Notes: generated by a model from the sequence alone, not told the origin. A stretch of 64,000 nucleotides of DNA from Stutzerimonas kunmingensis (GCF_900114065.1 NZ_FORS01000004.1:372001-436000), one strand, 5' to 3'. Positions 55,755-64,000 are shown, counted from the stretch's first letter. Translations and numbers: made by a program.

Positions 55755-56537
55755 TCAGCGCCCGCGCCACTCGGCCAGCCAGCCCAGGCTGGCTTCGGTG
55801 CCCTGCTCCCCCGGTTTGTATTCGGCGCTCAGCCAGCCCTGGTAGCCGCTGGCCTGCAAGGCCTGCAGCGCTGCGCCGAAGTCCAGCTCACCACTACCCG
55901 GCGCGCCGCGGCCCGGGCAGTCGGCGAACTGCACATGACCGATGCGCTCGCCCAGCCGGGTAATGCAGCTGGGCAGGTCCAGCTGCTGGCGTGCCATATG
56001 GTAGAAATCCAGTTGCGCCAGGCAGTTGGGGTGATCGACGCGCTGCAGCAGAGCCTCCAGATCCGCCGCGCTGTTGATCAGAAAGCCTGGCATGTCGAGC
56101 GGGTTGATCGCTTCGCAGAGCACACGGATGCCGAGCATGTCGAAGGCGTCGGCGGTCTTCCACAGGTTGTGCTCGAGCGTCTCCAGCGCCAGCTCGCGGT
56201 CGACGCCCTCGGCGAGGCGGCCCGGCAGCACGTTGACACTGGCCGGTCGAACCATCAGCGCATAGGTCAGCGCCTCCTGCAGAGCAGCGTCGAAGGCCTC
56301 CTGCCGGTCCGGCACCGCCGCCAGACCTGGTCCGCCCTGCAGCAGATCGCCGGCGGGCAGATTGATCAGCACCAGCGGCATGCCGGCGCGCTCGAGTTGC
56401 TCTTTCAGGCGAATGGCCGGCACTTCGTAAGGAAACTGGATCTCCACGCCATCGAAACCGGCGGTGCGGGCGGCGAGGATGCGTTCGGTAAGCGGCAGCT
56501 CGGTGAACAGCAGCGATAGATTAGCGGCGATCTTCAT
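55755..56537 (-). CDS. hyi: hydroxypyruvate isomerase
   Basis: A 260-residue TIM-barrel enzyme of the xylose-isomerase-like group. It begins MKIAANLSLLFTELPLTERI and has the hyi pattern FDGVEIQFPYEVPA, LCEAINPLDMPGFL with the metal-binding Glu, QLDFYHMARQQ and VQFADCPGRGAPGSGELDF. It interconverts hydroxypyruvate and tartronate semialdehyde. It starts four bases inside the end of glxR (56534-56537), so the two are translationally coupled. The usual partner gcl (glyoxylate carboligase) is not in the window. Confidence 0.93.
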   Translation of the reverse strand: MKIAANLSLLFTELPLTERILAARTAGFDGVEIQFPYEVPAIRLKEQLERAGMPLVLINLPAGDLLQGGPGLAAVPDRQEAFDAALQEALTYALMVRPASVNVLPGRLAEGVDRELALETLEHNLWKTADAFDMLGIRVLCEAINPLDMPGFLINSAADLEALLQRVDHPNCLAQLDFYHMARQQLDLPSCITRLGERIGHVQFADCPGRGAPGSGELDFGAALQALQASGYQGWLSAEYKPGEQGTEASLGWLAEWRGR

Positions 56538-57421
56538 TGGTCGCCCTCCCGGTACATCTGCACCAGCGTGGCGGGGTCGCGCTCCAGATTGCCCTGGCTG
56601 CCGTGCAGGCGCATCAGCTGCGCGGCCAGGCCGCTCAAGGGCGTCGCCGATCCCTGCTCACGGGACAGTTTGACAGCCGTATCCAGATCTTTGAGCAAGG
56701 TCCGTACATGCCACTTCACCGGTTCGAACTCGCTCGCTGCCATCTGCGGGGCGAGGATCTGCAATGGCTTGGAATCGGCGAAGCCGCCGGCCAGCGCCGG
56801 TGCCAGCAGGCTGGCGTCGACTCCGGCACGTTCGGCCAAGGCCACGACCTCGGCGATCACCAGCGCATTGCAGGCGACGATCATCTGATTGCAGACCTTC
56901 GTCACCTGGCCGGCGCCGACCCCACCCATATGGGTAAGGCGCTGGCCCAGATTCATCAGCACCGGCCGTACCCGCTCGACATCCTCGGCGCGTCCGCCGG
57001 CCATGATCACCAGGCTGCCGGCTTCCGCGCCCGGCGTTCCACCGGAGACCGGGGCATCGACCCAGCGCATGCCACTGCGAAATTCCAGCTCGGCGGCCAT
57101 GTCGCGGGTTGCCGTCGGCTCCAGGCTCGAGTGATCGACCAGCAGCTTGTCGGCCTTGCCACCTTCGGCGATGCCGCCCTTGCCGAAAAGCACCTCGCGC
57201 ACAGCGGCGGTGTCGGCCAGACACAACAGCACAATGTCGGCCTCGGCACAGAGCTCAGCGGGCGTCGCCACCGCCCTGGCCCCCAGCTCTACCAGCGGCT
57301 GGCACTTCTCGGGCGAGCGATTCCACACCGCCAGGCGATACCCCGCCGCCAGCAGACGTCGACACATCGGCAGGCCCATCAGGCCGATACCGGCAAAAGC
57401 GAGGGTTGGCAGGTCGGACAT
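56534..57421 (-). CDS. glxR: tartronate semialdehyde reductase (2-hydroxy-3-oxopropionate reductase)
   Basis: A 295-residue beta-hydroxyacid dehydrogenase; AGGAGCCGCCTC precedes ATG 57421. NAD(P)-binding motif LAFAGIGLMGLPMCRRLLAA, substrate loop VDAPVSGGTPGAEAGSL, catalytic Lys in GQVTKVCNQMIVACN and KDLDTAVKL at the end are all present. It reduces tartronate semialdehyde to glycerate. Together with hyi it links hydroxypyruvate or glyoxylate to glycerate. The 279-base region upstream is divergent to uppP and has no feature I can name. Confidence 0.92.
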   Translation of the reverse strand: MSDLPTLAFAGIGLMGLPMCRRLLAAGYRLAVWNRSPEKCQPLVELGARAVATPAELCAEADIVLLCLADTAAVREVLFGKGGIAEGGKADKLLVDHSSLEPTATRDMAAELEFRSGMRWVDAPVSGGTPGAEAGSLVIMAGGRAEDVERVRPVLMNLGQRLTHMGGVGAGQVTKVCNQMIVACNALVIAEVVALAERAGVDASLLAPALAGGFADSKPLQILAPQMAASEFEPVKWHVRTLLKDLDTAVKLSREQGSATPLSGLAAQLMRLHGSQGNLERDPATLVQMYREGDQ

Positions 57422-57700
57422 GAGGCGGCTCCTAGACGAACGAGGTCGTGATTCTAGCGCCGCACCGCCAGGAACGGCCAAACGATGTACCTCCCTCATC
57501 CCTCAACTGCTCAATGCCCCCTCCTGCTGCCACAATGCCACTGTGACCGATCCAGCAAATTGCCCGACCAACTGGAACGATCCGCCGTCGAGCGCCTCTG
57601 AAGGAGGCCCCGAGGCATCGCCTCGCGCAGACCCATCCGCTCAACGCACGCCTGCCCTTGGCAACGCGCGTGCATCAGAAGAAATCGCAGGAAACAAGCA

Positions 57701-58513
57701 ATGGATTTAATTCAGATCATCGTCCTGGCCATCGTGCAGGGACTAACCGAGTTCTTGCCGGTATCGAGCTCGGCTCATCTGATCCTCTTCCCGCACCTGG
57801 TGGGTTGGGACGACCAGGGACTGGCATTCGACGTGGCGGTGCACCTCGGCACCCTGGCCGCAGTGGTCTGGTACTTCCGCCTGGAAGTCTTCGGCATGAC
57901 GCGCGACTGGTTCGCATCGCTAGCCCGCCGCGAGCGGGTCGGTGACAGCCGGCTGGCCTGGGCGGTGATCCTTGGAACGATTCCGGTCGGCATCGCCGGG
58001 CTGCTGTTCAAGGACTTCATCGAAGTCCAGCTGCGTTCGCCGCTGGTGATCGCCTGGGCGACCATCGGCTTCGGTCTGCTGCTGTGGTGGTCGGACGTGG
58101 TCAGCCGGCGAATCCCGCAACCGCGCGACGAGCACAGTCTGAACTGGAAGGACATCCTGCTGATCGGCTGCGCCCAGGCGCTGGCGCTGATTCCCGGCAC
58201 CTCGCGCTCGGGCGTGACGATGACCGCCGGGCTGTTGCTGGGCCTGTCGCGCTCCGGCGCAGCACGCTTTTCCTTTCTGCTGTCGATCCCGGTGATCGTG
58301 CTTGCCAGCGCGCTGAGCACACTCGACCTGGTGGAAGGCGGGGTAGCGGTTGACTGGACGGCGATGGGGCTGGGTGTGGTGCTGTCGGCGATGAGCGCCT
58401 ACCTGTGCATCCACATCTTCCTGAAGTTGCTGGAGCGCGTCGGCATGCTGCCGTTCGTGATCTACCGCTTGATCCTCGGTGTGGTGCTGCTGGTACTGTT
58501 CGCCGGCGCCTGA
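57701..58513 (+). CDS. uppP: undecaprenyl-diphosphatase UppP (BacA)
   Basis: A 270-residue integral membrane phosphatase that recycles the lipid carrier of peptidoglycan and O-antigen synthesis. The two signature regions are IVQGLTEFLPVSSSAHLIL near the N-terminus and ALALIPGTSRSGVTMTAGLL, which hold the catalytic Glu, Ser and Arg. Its length matches E. coli BacA (273). Overexpression of the family gives bacitracin resistance. It is a single gene. Confidence 0.96.
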   Translation: MDLIQIIVLAIVQGLTEFLPVSSSAHLILFPHLVGWDDQGLAFDVAVHLGTLAAVVWYFRLEVFGMTRDWFASLARRERVGDSRLAWAVILGTIPVGIAGLLFKDFIEVQLRSPLVIAWATIGFGLLLWWSDVVSRRIPQPRDEHSLNWKDILLIGCAQALALIPGTSRSGVTMTAGLLLGLSRSGAARFSFLLSIPVIVLASALSTLDLVEGGVAVDWTAMGLGVVLSAMSAYLCIHIFLKLLERVGMLPFVIYRLILGVVLLVLFAGA

Positions 58514-58598
58514 GCACCCCTGCTGATACGTTGAACACCTTGCCGCGGCGTGCGATTCCTCGCGCTGCCGCGGCGCTGGCCGGAGCGAGGTCGCCCTA

Positions 58599-58796
58599 TC
58601 AGCCCTGAGGCAGGTCGATCAGCAGTGGGCCGAGCAGGACAGCTGCGATACGCGCCTCGGTGAACATCTTCTCGGTCAAAGGCGCGCTGCGTACTTCCGC
58701 GCTGCCAACAGGTTGCGCCTGAATTCGCGCTACCTCTCTGAATGAGTGACCATCTGCCCAGACCATGGTGGACCGACGCTTCTTATCGCACTTCAC
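58599..58796 (-). CDS. possible small hypothetical protein
   Basis: A 65-residue frame starting at GTG 58796 with AAGGAAG five bases upstream. The product would begin MKCDKKRRSTMVWADGHSFR and end AAVLLGPLLIDLPQG. No domain is recognisable. The good ribosome binding site is the only support. It is oriented convergently with uppP, about 85 bases from its stop. Confidence 0.35.
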   Translation of the reverse strand: MKCDKKRRSTMVWADGHSFREVARIQAQPVGSAEVRSAPLTEKMFTEARIAAVLLGPLLIDLPQG

Positions 58797-58953
58797 ATTC
58801 GCTTCCTTTGCCTGCGGGGGGTGGCACATTGCACATATTCGGCCACTACAGATCACTTAGGTTTGGGGCCTGAAAAAAGTTCGTCGTGTTACACGATATT
58901 TCTGCAATGGAAATGCGCCAGAAGCGCTCCAAACGTCCCTGTTCAGCTTTCCC

Positions 58954-58984
58954 TTGGCGCCACACGCCTACCACGCTCTATAAT
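58954..58984 (+). promoter_or_regulatory. sigma-70 promoter candidate for the PhnD-like operon
   Basis: TTGGCG (58954-58959) and a consensus TATAAT (58979-58984) with a 19-base spacer, about 38 bases upstream of the binding-protein start. The -10 is perfect; the spacer is longer than ideal. Confidence 0.5.
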
Positions 58985-59022
58985 CCGCGCGCTTTTTCCG
59001 CTATTGAACCGGAGAACCCTCA

Positions 59023-59874
59023 ATGCTGAAGCGCTCCCTGGCAGCCGTCGCCGGCCTTGCCCTGTCCCTGTCTATTGCTACTACCCACGCCGCTGAAACC
59101 CTGCGGGTTTCCGCTATCCCCGATGAAGCCCCGACCGAGCTGATTCGCAAGTTCAAGCCGCTGGGGGAATACCTGGAACAGCAGCTGGGCATGCCGGTGA
59201 AGTTCACCCCGGTATCGGACTATGCGGCTGTCGTCGAATCCCTGGCCTCCGACCGCCTCGATCTCGCCTGGCTGGGCGGCTTCACCTTTGTCCAGACCCG
59301 TCTGAAGACTGGCAATGCGATCCCGCTGGTGCAGCGCGAGCAGGACGAGCAGTTCACTAGCAAGTTCATCACCGCCGATCCCGAGGTGAAGTCACTGGCC
59401 GACCTCAAGGGCAAGACCTTCGCCTTCGGCTCCGTGTCGTCGACCTCAGGCAGCCTGATGCCGCGCTACTTCATGCTCAAGGACGGCATCCAGCCGGAGC
59501 AGTTCTTCAAGCGCATCGCCTACTCGGGCGCTCACGATGCAACCGCCGCCTGGGTCGAGGCCGGCAAGGCCGACGCCGGCGTGCTCAACGCCTCGGTGTG
59601 GGACAAGCTGGTCGCGGCCGGCAAGGTCGACACCGACAAGGTCCGCGTGATCTCCATCACTCCGCCTTATTACGACTACAACTGGACCGTGCGCGGCAAC
59701 CTCGAGCCGGCGCTGGTCGAGAAGATCAAGGCTGCCTTCCTCGCCCTCGATCCGGCCAACCCTGAGCACAAGGCGATTCTCGATCTGCAGGCCGCCAGTC
59801 GCTTTATCGAGACCAAGCCGGAGAACTACGCAGGCATCGAAGAAGCTGCGCGCGCCGCCGGCCTGCTCAAGTGA
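59023..59874 (+). CDS. PhnD-superfamily substrate-binding protein (putative selenate ABC transporter type)
   Basis: A 283-residue periplasmic protein with a clear signal peptide (MLKRSLAAVAGLALSLSIAT, cleaved near THAAE). The mature part has the PhnD-like opening LRVSAIPDEAPTELIRKFKP, then DYAAVVESLASDRLDLAWLG, FAFGSVSSTSGSLMPRYFM and YSGAHDATAAWVEAGKADAG. These match the binding proteins annotated as 'putative selenate ABC transporter' (TIGR04553 as I recall) rather than the phosphonate or phosphite forms. The ligand is not proved for the family; small oxyanions are likely. First gene of a four-gene operon. Confidence 0.85.
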   Translation: MLKRSLAAVAGLALSLSIATTHAAETLRVSAIPDEAPTELIRKFKPLGEYLEQQLGMPVKFTPVSDYAAVVESLASDRLDLAWLGGFTFVQTRLKTGNAIPLVQREQDEQFTSKFITADPEVKSLADLKGKTFAFGSVSSTSGSLMPRYFMLKDGIQPEQFFKRIAYSGAHDATAAWVEAGKADAGVLNASVWDKLVAAGKVDTDKVRVISITPPYYDYNWTVRGNLEPALVEKIKAAFLALDPANPEHKAILDLQAASRFIETKPENYAGIEEAARAAGLLK

Positions 59875-59893
59875 TGCCGCGTAAGCGCCAGCA

Positions 59894-60742
59894 ATGAGCA
59901 CATTGCAAACACCGCCGGCGCCAGGCCTCGCTGCACAACCGGCGCTGAAGCTGGCCGGCGTGGGCCACACCCACGCCGGCGGCCAGATCGCACTGCGGCG
60001 GCTCGACCTGCAGGTCGCGCAGGGTGAACGGGTCGCCATCATTGGCCCGTCCGGGGCCGGCAAGACCACGCTGCTGCGTCTGCTAGCCACGTCGCTCAAG
60101 CCAGATCAGGGCGATCTCGAGCTGCTCGGCAAGCGCCCCTGGACGCTCTCGGCCGGCGCTCGCCAACGCCTGCGCAGCCAGATCGGCCTGATCCACCAGG
60201 CGCCGCCGCTACCACCGCGACAGCGGGTGGTGACGGCGGTACTGGCGGGGCGTCTCGGCAACTGGTCGCTACCCAAAAGCCTGCTCAGCCTGCTCTATCC
60301 CCTGGACCGCCAGGGCGCTGCCGAGGCGCTCGGGCGGCTCGACCTTGCCGACAAGCTGTACATGCGCTGCGATCAGCTATCCGGCGGCCAGCTGCAGCGG
60401 GTCGGAATCGCCCGCATGCTTTACCAGGCGCCGGAGCTGATCCTCGCCGACGAACCCGTCTCAGCCATGGACCCGGTGCTCGCCAGTCACACGCTGGGCG
60501 TGCTCAACCGCGAGGCGCAACGTCGCAACGCCACGCTGCTGGCCAGCTTGCATGCAGTGGAGCTGGCACTGGAGCACTTTCCGCGAATCGTCGGCGTGCG
60601 TGACGGCCGCATCCTGTTCGACAAGCCTGCCAGCGAAATCGGCCCCGACGAGCTGGCGGCGCTGTATGCCAATGAGCAGCTTCAGCATGCCCCGTCGCCA
60701 CCTGCAGCAGCGACCCCGCCACTGAACATTCCGCGATGCTGA
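59894..60742 (+). CDS. ABC transporter ATP-binding protein, PhnC-like
   Basis: A 282-residue ATPase with an N-terminal extension of about 20 residues. Walker A is GPSGAGKTTLLRLLA, Q-loop LIHQAPPLPPRQRV, signature LSGGQLQRVGIARML, Walker B LILADEPVSAMDP, and the switch His sits in LASLHAVELAL. It is of the PhnC type in its QAPPLPPRQ loop. The ending runs past the ATPase core with a Pro/Ala-rich tail and overlaps the first permease gene by seven bases. Confidence 0.9.
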   Translation: MSTLQTPPAPGLAAQPALKLAGVGHTHAGGQIALRRLDLQVAQGERVAIIGPSGAGKTTLLRLLATSLKPDQGDLELLGKRPWTLSAGARQRLRSQIGLIHQAPPLPPRQRVVTAVLAGRLGNWSLPKSLLSLLYPLDRQGAAEALGRLDLADKLYMRCDQLSGGQLQRVGIARMLYQAPELILADEPVSAMDPVLASHTLGVLNREAQRRNATLLASLHAVELALEHFPRIVGVRDGRILFDKPASEIGPDELAALYANEQLQHAPSPPAAATPPLNIPRC

Positions 60743-61569
60743 ACCCCGCAACTGTCCGACACGATCCTGCCGCCGCGCCACGCCTGATGTTGACCCTGCT
60801 GGCCGTGGCGCTGCTGTGGCCAGGGGTAAGGCTGAGCGAGCTGGACCTGGGTGTGCTGTTCGACGGCAGCAATGCCGACACCATGGGCACGTTTCTCTCG
60901 GCGTTCTGGCCACCGGAGCACAGTGGCGAATTCCTTGACCTGCTCTGGCAGGCGACACTGGAAACCCTGGCAATCGCCACTGCCGGCATGACCCTGGCCC
61001 TGGCTGTCGCCATCCCCTGCGCCCTGCTTGCCACCCGCGCCCTGTCGCTCTCGGCGCTCAGCCGTGGTGGTCGCCCGGCCTGGTGGGCGCAAGCGTTGCG
61101 CTGGCCGGTACGCGGCCTGCTGATCGTGCTGCGCAGCATCCCGGAGATCGTCTGGGCGCTGTTGTTCGTCCGCGCCGTAGGCCTGGGGCCGACCGCCGGC
61201 GTGCTGGCCATCGCCATCACCTACGCCGGCATGCTCGGCAAGGTCTACGCGGAGATCTTCGAGTCGGTCGACCCGCTACCCGCCCGTGCACTGCTCGGTG
61301 CCGGCGCCTCGCGGCTGCAGGCCTTCCTCTACGGCGTGCTGCCGCAGGCCACGGGCGAGATGCTGTCGTACAGCGTCTACCGCTGGGAATGTGCGATCCG
61401 CGCCTCGGTGGTGATGGGGTTCGTCGGCGCCGGTGGACTCGGCCAGCAGATGGACCTGTCGATGCGCATGTTCGCCGGCGGTGAGGTCGCCGCCATGTTG
61501 CTGACGTTCCTCGCGCTGGTGCTGCTGGCGGACCTGCTCAGCCGTCTGCTGCGCTGGAGATTCGCATGA
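60736..61569 (+). CDS. ABC transporter permease, PhnE-like (first)
   Basis: A 277-residue membrane protein with about six helices. The N-terminal 60 residues include one helix and a long periplasmic stretch. The permease core follows: TLETLAIATAGMTLALAVAIP, the coupling region EIFESVDPLPARALLGAGAS, and GVLPQATGEMLSYSVYRWECAIRAS, typical of PhnE. It starts within the ATPase gene and overlaps the second permease by four bases, so the operon is translationally coupled. Confidence 0.9.
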   Translation: MLNPATVRHDPAAAPRLMLTLLAVALLWPGVRLSELDLGVLFDGSNADTMGTFLSAFWPPEHSGEFLDLLWQATLETLAIATAGMTLALAVAIPCALLATRALSLSALSRGGRPAWWAQALRWPVRGLLIVLRSIPEIVWALLFVRAVGLGPTAGVLAIAITYAGMLGKVYAEIFESVDPLPARALLGAGASRLQAFLYGVLPQATGEMLSYSVYRWECAIRASVVMGFVGAGGLGQQMDLSMRMFAGGEVAAMLLTFLALVLLADLLSRLLRWRFA

Positions 61570-62333
61570 GTCTGCTGTCGCGCCTGCTGATTCCGGCCGG
61601 GCTGGTCGCGGCCGTGGTGGCCGCCTTTGCCTTCCTGCAGCTGGAAAGCGCCGCGCTGCTCAGCCGAGACGGCCTTGCGCAGATGGCCGCCTACGCTTCG
61701 GGATTCATGGCGCCGGACCTGTCGCCCGCGCATCTGCAGGCGATCGCTCGCGGCACGCTGGAAACCCTGGCGATGTCGGCCATCGGCACATTGCTCGCAG
61801 CCCTGTTCGGCTTGTTGCTGGCACTCCCCGCGGCGGGCCGTTTCGGTCTGCTGGCGCAGGCAGCATCGCGCCTGCTGCTCAATGCGCTACGGGCGATTCC
61901 GGAATTGGTTTGGGCCGCGCTGATGGTGCTGGCAGCGGGGCTCGGGCCGAACGCCGGCACCCTGGCGCTGGCGCTGCACACGGCCGGCGTGCTGGGGCGC
62001 CTGTTCGCCGAAGCGCTGGAAAATACCCCGCCGCAGCCCGCCGACGCCCTTCGCCTGGCCGGTAGCGGACGCATCGCGGCATTCTGCTACGGCACGCTGC
62101 CCTCGCTCTGGCCGCAACTGGTGGCCTACACGTTGTACCGCTGGGAAAACAATATTCGCATGGCCAGCGTGCTCGGCTTCGTTGGCGCCGGCGGCCTGGG
62201 CCAGATGCTCTACATGAGCCTCAGCCTCTTCCAGGAAGCCCAAGCCTCGACGGTGATCCTGGCCATGCTGGCGATGGTACTGGCGGTCGACAGCCTGAGT
62301 GCCTGGGCCAGGCAGCGCTGGGTGCGAGGCTAA
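61566..62333 (+). CDS. ABC transporter permease, PhnE-like (second)
   Basis: A 255-residue paralogue of the preceding permease with the same helix plan. The coupling region reads EALENTPPQPADALRLAGSG, followed by GTLPSLWPQLVAYTLYRWENNIRMASVLGF. Two separate PhnE-like permeases imply a heterodimeric channel, seen in some phosphonate and selenate-type transporters. It ends 84 bases before the CHASE2 gene. Confidence 0.9.
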   Translation: MSLLSRLLIPAGLVAAVVAAFAFLQLESAALLSRDGLAQMAAYASGFMAPDLSPAHLQAIARGTLETLAMSAIGTLLAALFGLLLALPAAGRFGLLAQAASRLLLNALRAIPELVWAALMVLAAGLGPNAGTLALALHTAGVLGRLFAEALENTPPQPADALRLAGSGRIAAFCYGTLPSLWPQLVAYTLYRWENNIRMASVLGFVGAGGLGQMLYMSLSLFQEAQASTVILAMLAMVLAVDSLSAWARQRWVRG

Positions 62334-62417
62334 TCGCCGCGGCCGACTCCGTTGACTTTTGTGAACTGATTCACCGAACATCCGTGATGTCGTTTTGAGA
62401 TCATCAAGGATGATGAA

Positions 62418-63776
62418 GTGCCGGCCCTACCGCGCCAGTTGTCTACGCTACGAACCGTACTGGCATTGCTGGCAATCCTGCTGGATCCCTTCGGCCTGAC
62501 TACGGCCACCGATGGCGCATCGTCCCGCCTGCTCAATCAGCTGCAAGCCAACGCCTACGGCGATGCCGGCGCCAGACAGCAGATCGCAGTTGTGATCATC
62601 GATGACGCTTTTCTGCGCCAGCGCGAAAGCCACTGGCCACTACCCTACAGCGAACAGAGCAAACTGTTCCGCCAGCTACTGGCCTATCGACCAGCCGCGG
62701 TCATGGTTGACCTGATGTACAGCTACGACCACTCCCGCGGACGCAACAGCGACAGTAGTCGACTCCTGTCCAACGTGTTCGAACGCTATCGAGCTGCCGG
62801 CGTGCCGCTGTATCTCGCCAACTCCGGCAGCACTGAATCCAATGCCTTGCCGATCTTTACCGAAGTTAGCGAGCCGGCACTGGTGAGCTGGAGCGGTTAT
62901 GAAGATCAGTACCCGCTGGCAGCCGAGACCGCATACGGCTGGATGGACAGCGCAGCCTTCGCCTTATACAGAAGCTACTGCACGCGCCATGCCTGTCAGC
63001 CGCTACCAGCATCGGCACAGCTCGCCGGAGAGCAACCGCCGATCGCTCTGCAATGGGGCGGTGACCCGGCGCGTGAGCAGCGTCTGGTCAGCGACGTCAG
63101 CCAGTGCGCTTCATCATCTGGACTTTGGAGCCGGATTTTCAGCCAGCTCGCCCAGTCGGTCTTCTGGCGTCTCAGTGCTCCTACCGAAACACGCTGCCCG
63201 TTTCACCTGACAATCACCGCGAGTGCCCTGGCTACGACCGTACCGGAGGAGCGCGCCTTGTTACGTGAGCTGCTTGGCGATCGCCTGGTAATGGTCGGCG
63301 CCTCCATCAGTTCCGCCGAGGATCTCACCAGCTCGCCGGTTCACGGCAAGTTGCCGGGCGTCTACGCCCACGCCATGGCGCTGGATAACTTGATCGAATA
63401 TGGCCAGGACTATATCGCCGCACCACCGCAACTGTTCAACACCGAAATCGATGTCCTGGACCTGCTCGAGTTCATCTTCGCTTTGGTCATTCTCTGGTTT
63501 CACTCGGCCCGCGCAGGCCTTTTGCCTGGGCATCGCCTGGCGTTCGCGATCGGCGCAACGCTCTGTCTGCTGCTAATCAGCGTGCTGCTTTATCAGTTGC
63601 GCGTCACTCCAGTGAACATCCTTGGCTTGTTGCTGCTGATTGGCGTGTTACTGCCAGAAGAACCGGAATCCCCCTCCCTCCCCTCGACCAGCACACGAAA
63701 GGAGTCATCATGCGCAAACCCCTCACACTGCTCTGCGCCCTGTTGCTCAGCAGCACCAGCTACGCGGCCGGATTGA
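62418..63776 (+). CDS. CHASE2-domain membrane protein without an output domain
   Basis: A 452-residue protein starting at GTG 62418 (AAGGATGATGAA upstream). One membrane helix at about 9-30 precedes a large extracytoplasmic CHASE2 domain (about 45-335; IAVVIIDDAFLRQRESHWPL, VMVDLMYSYDHS and later RLVMVGASISSAEDLTSSPV with GVYAHAMALDNLI). Three more helices follow (about 345-420). Normally a cyclase, kinase or adenylate domain comes next; here the protein ends after about 30 Ser/Cys-rich residues. Its last 67 bases overlap the next gene in another frame. It is probably a sensor acting through a partner. Confidence 0.8.
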   Translation: MPALPRQLSTLRTVLALLAILLDPFGLTTATDGASSRLLNQLQANAYGDAGARQQIAVVIIDDAFLRQRESHWPLPYSEQSKLFRQLLAYRPAAVMVDLMYSYDHSRGRNSDSSRLLSNVFERYRAAGVPLYLANSGSTESNALPIFTEVSEPALVSWSGYEDQYPLAAETAYGWMDSAAFALYRSYCTRHACQPLPASAQLAGEQPPIALQWGGDPAREQRLVSDVSQCASSSGLWSRIFSQLAQSVFWRLSAPTETRCPFHLTITASALATTVPEERALLRELLGDRLVMVGASISSAEDLTSSPVHGKLPGVYAHAMALDNLIEYGQDYIAAPPQLFNTEIDVLDLLEFIFALVILWFHSARAGLLPGHRLAFAIGATLCLLLISVLLYQLRVTPVNILGLLLLIGVLLPEEPESPSLPSTSTRKESSCANPSHCSAPCCSAAPATRPD

Positions 63777-64000
63777 CCGTAGAGCAATACACCAACGATC
63801 CGATCGCCCTGCTTGATGCAGAGGGTCGTTTGCTGAAGAAGATTGCACGCTCCGAGTTACCCGCCACACCGCTGGCCGCACAGCAGTGGAATGACGATCT
63901 CGAACTGGTGCAGGTCGAGGTAGCCGGACAGCTGGTCTGGCTGGATGGTGTCGATGTCCGCCTGAGTCAAGGCAAGACCGTTCCCATGCCGTGCGCAGCA
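63710..64000 (+). CDS. secreted or periplasmic protein, N-terminal part (cut by window edge)
   Basis: The reading frame starts at ATG 63710 behind AAAGGAGTCATC and is still open at the end of the window, giving 97 residues. It opens with a signal peptide (MRKPLTLLCALLLSSTSYAAG) followed by LTVEQYTNDPIALLDAEGRL and later VQVEVAGQLVWLDGVDVRLS. This may be a FecR- or SH3-like extracytoplasmic protein, but I do not recognise the family. The start lies inside the CHASE2 gene, so the two are translated from one message. Confidence 0.75.
   Translation, partial: MRKPLTLLCALLLSSTSYAAGLTVEQYTNDPIALLDAEGRLLKKIARSELPATPLAAQQWNDDLELVQVEVAGQLVWLDGVDVRLSQGKTVPMPCAA

Noticed and set aside
1-64000. tRNA, rRNA, CRISPR arrays, insertion sequences, integrases or prophage
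   Set aside because: None could be seen; repeats found are short palindromes or one 15-bp duplication.

Overview
The window is high-GC gammaproteobacterial chromosome, almost certainly from the Pseudomonas stutzeri group (Stutzerimonas). The evidence is the fadD1/fadD2/phaJ1 neighbourhood, a close homologue of the secreted Pseudomonas aminopeptidase PaAP, a secreted pullulanase that fits the starch-using habit of this group, a 35-residue gene that looks like the cbb3 oxidase subunit CcoM behind ANR/FNR boxes, and palindromic repeats built on GGTGGAT/ATCCACC arms. It is ordinary backbone plus small accessory islands. I see no rRNA, tRNA, CRISPR array, prophage, integrase or insertion sequence.

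Layout. 1-8.8 kb: the end of an alpha/beta hydrolase, an exported hydrolase, a chemoreceptor with a sigma-28 promoter, a small periplasmic protein, a lipoprotein, a convergent AraC regulator/LysE exporter pair separated by a 15-bp tandem duplication, three small acidic or DUF-type proteins and a DUF445 membrane protein. 8.8-16.8 kb: a NitT/TauT-type ABC transporter, a HIT protein, a carboxypeptidase-G2-like M20 peptidase, a periplasmic ClpP-fold protein, a CPBP protease gene with a probable frameshift, a YciI/VOC pair and a DUF1624 membrane acyltransferase. 16.8-25.1 kb: RNase Z, a dienelactone hydrolase, an alpha/beta hydrolase behind a LiuR-like operator, an ion channel, an RlmE methyltransferase away from its usual ftsH partner, a large FAD oxidoreductase, a SpoU RNA methylase and a soluble histidine kinase.

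25.4-28.7 kb: a PP2C phosphatase, a transmembrane Ser/Thr kinase and a tail-anchored double-FHA protein form a compact phosphosignalling cassette with no type VI secretion genes near it. 28.7-35.5 kb: an EamA/RarD transporter, HrpA helicase carrying an in-frame palindromic-repeat insertion, and the PaAP aminopeptidase. 35.7-39.3 kb: two tandem paralogous Cache-type chemoreceptors. 39.5-43.8 kb: two tandem acyl-CoA synthetases divergent from phaJ1, linking beta-oxidation to polyhydroxyalkanoate monomers. 44-47.4 kb: pullulanase and ccoM.

47.6-54.1 kb: AlkB-type dioxygenase with two small partners, RapA, a CHAD protein and a YegD-like Hsp70. 54.3-57.4 kb: an MFS carrier with hydroxypyruvate isomerase and tartronate semialdehyde reductase (glyoxylate/hydroxypyruvate metabolism). 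57.7-64 kb: UppP, a PhnCDE-like ABC transporter of the type annotated as putative selenate transporter, a CHASE2 membrane protein and the start of a secreted protein cut by the window edge.

Gene starts were chosen by ribosome binding sites and signal peptides; several lie downstream of the longest possible reading frame. Functions come from recognition of motifs and remembered family members, without database searches.
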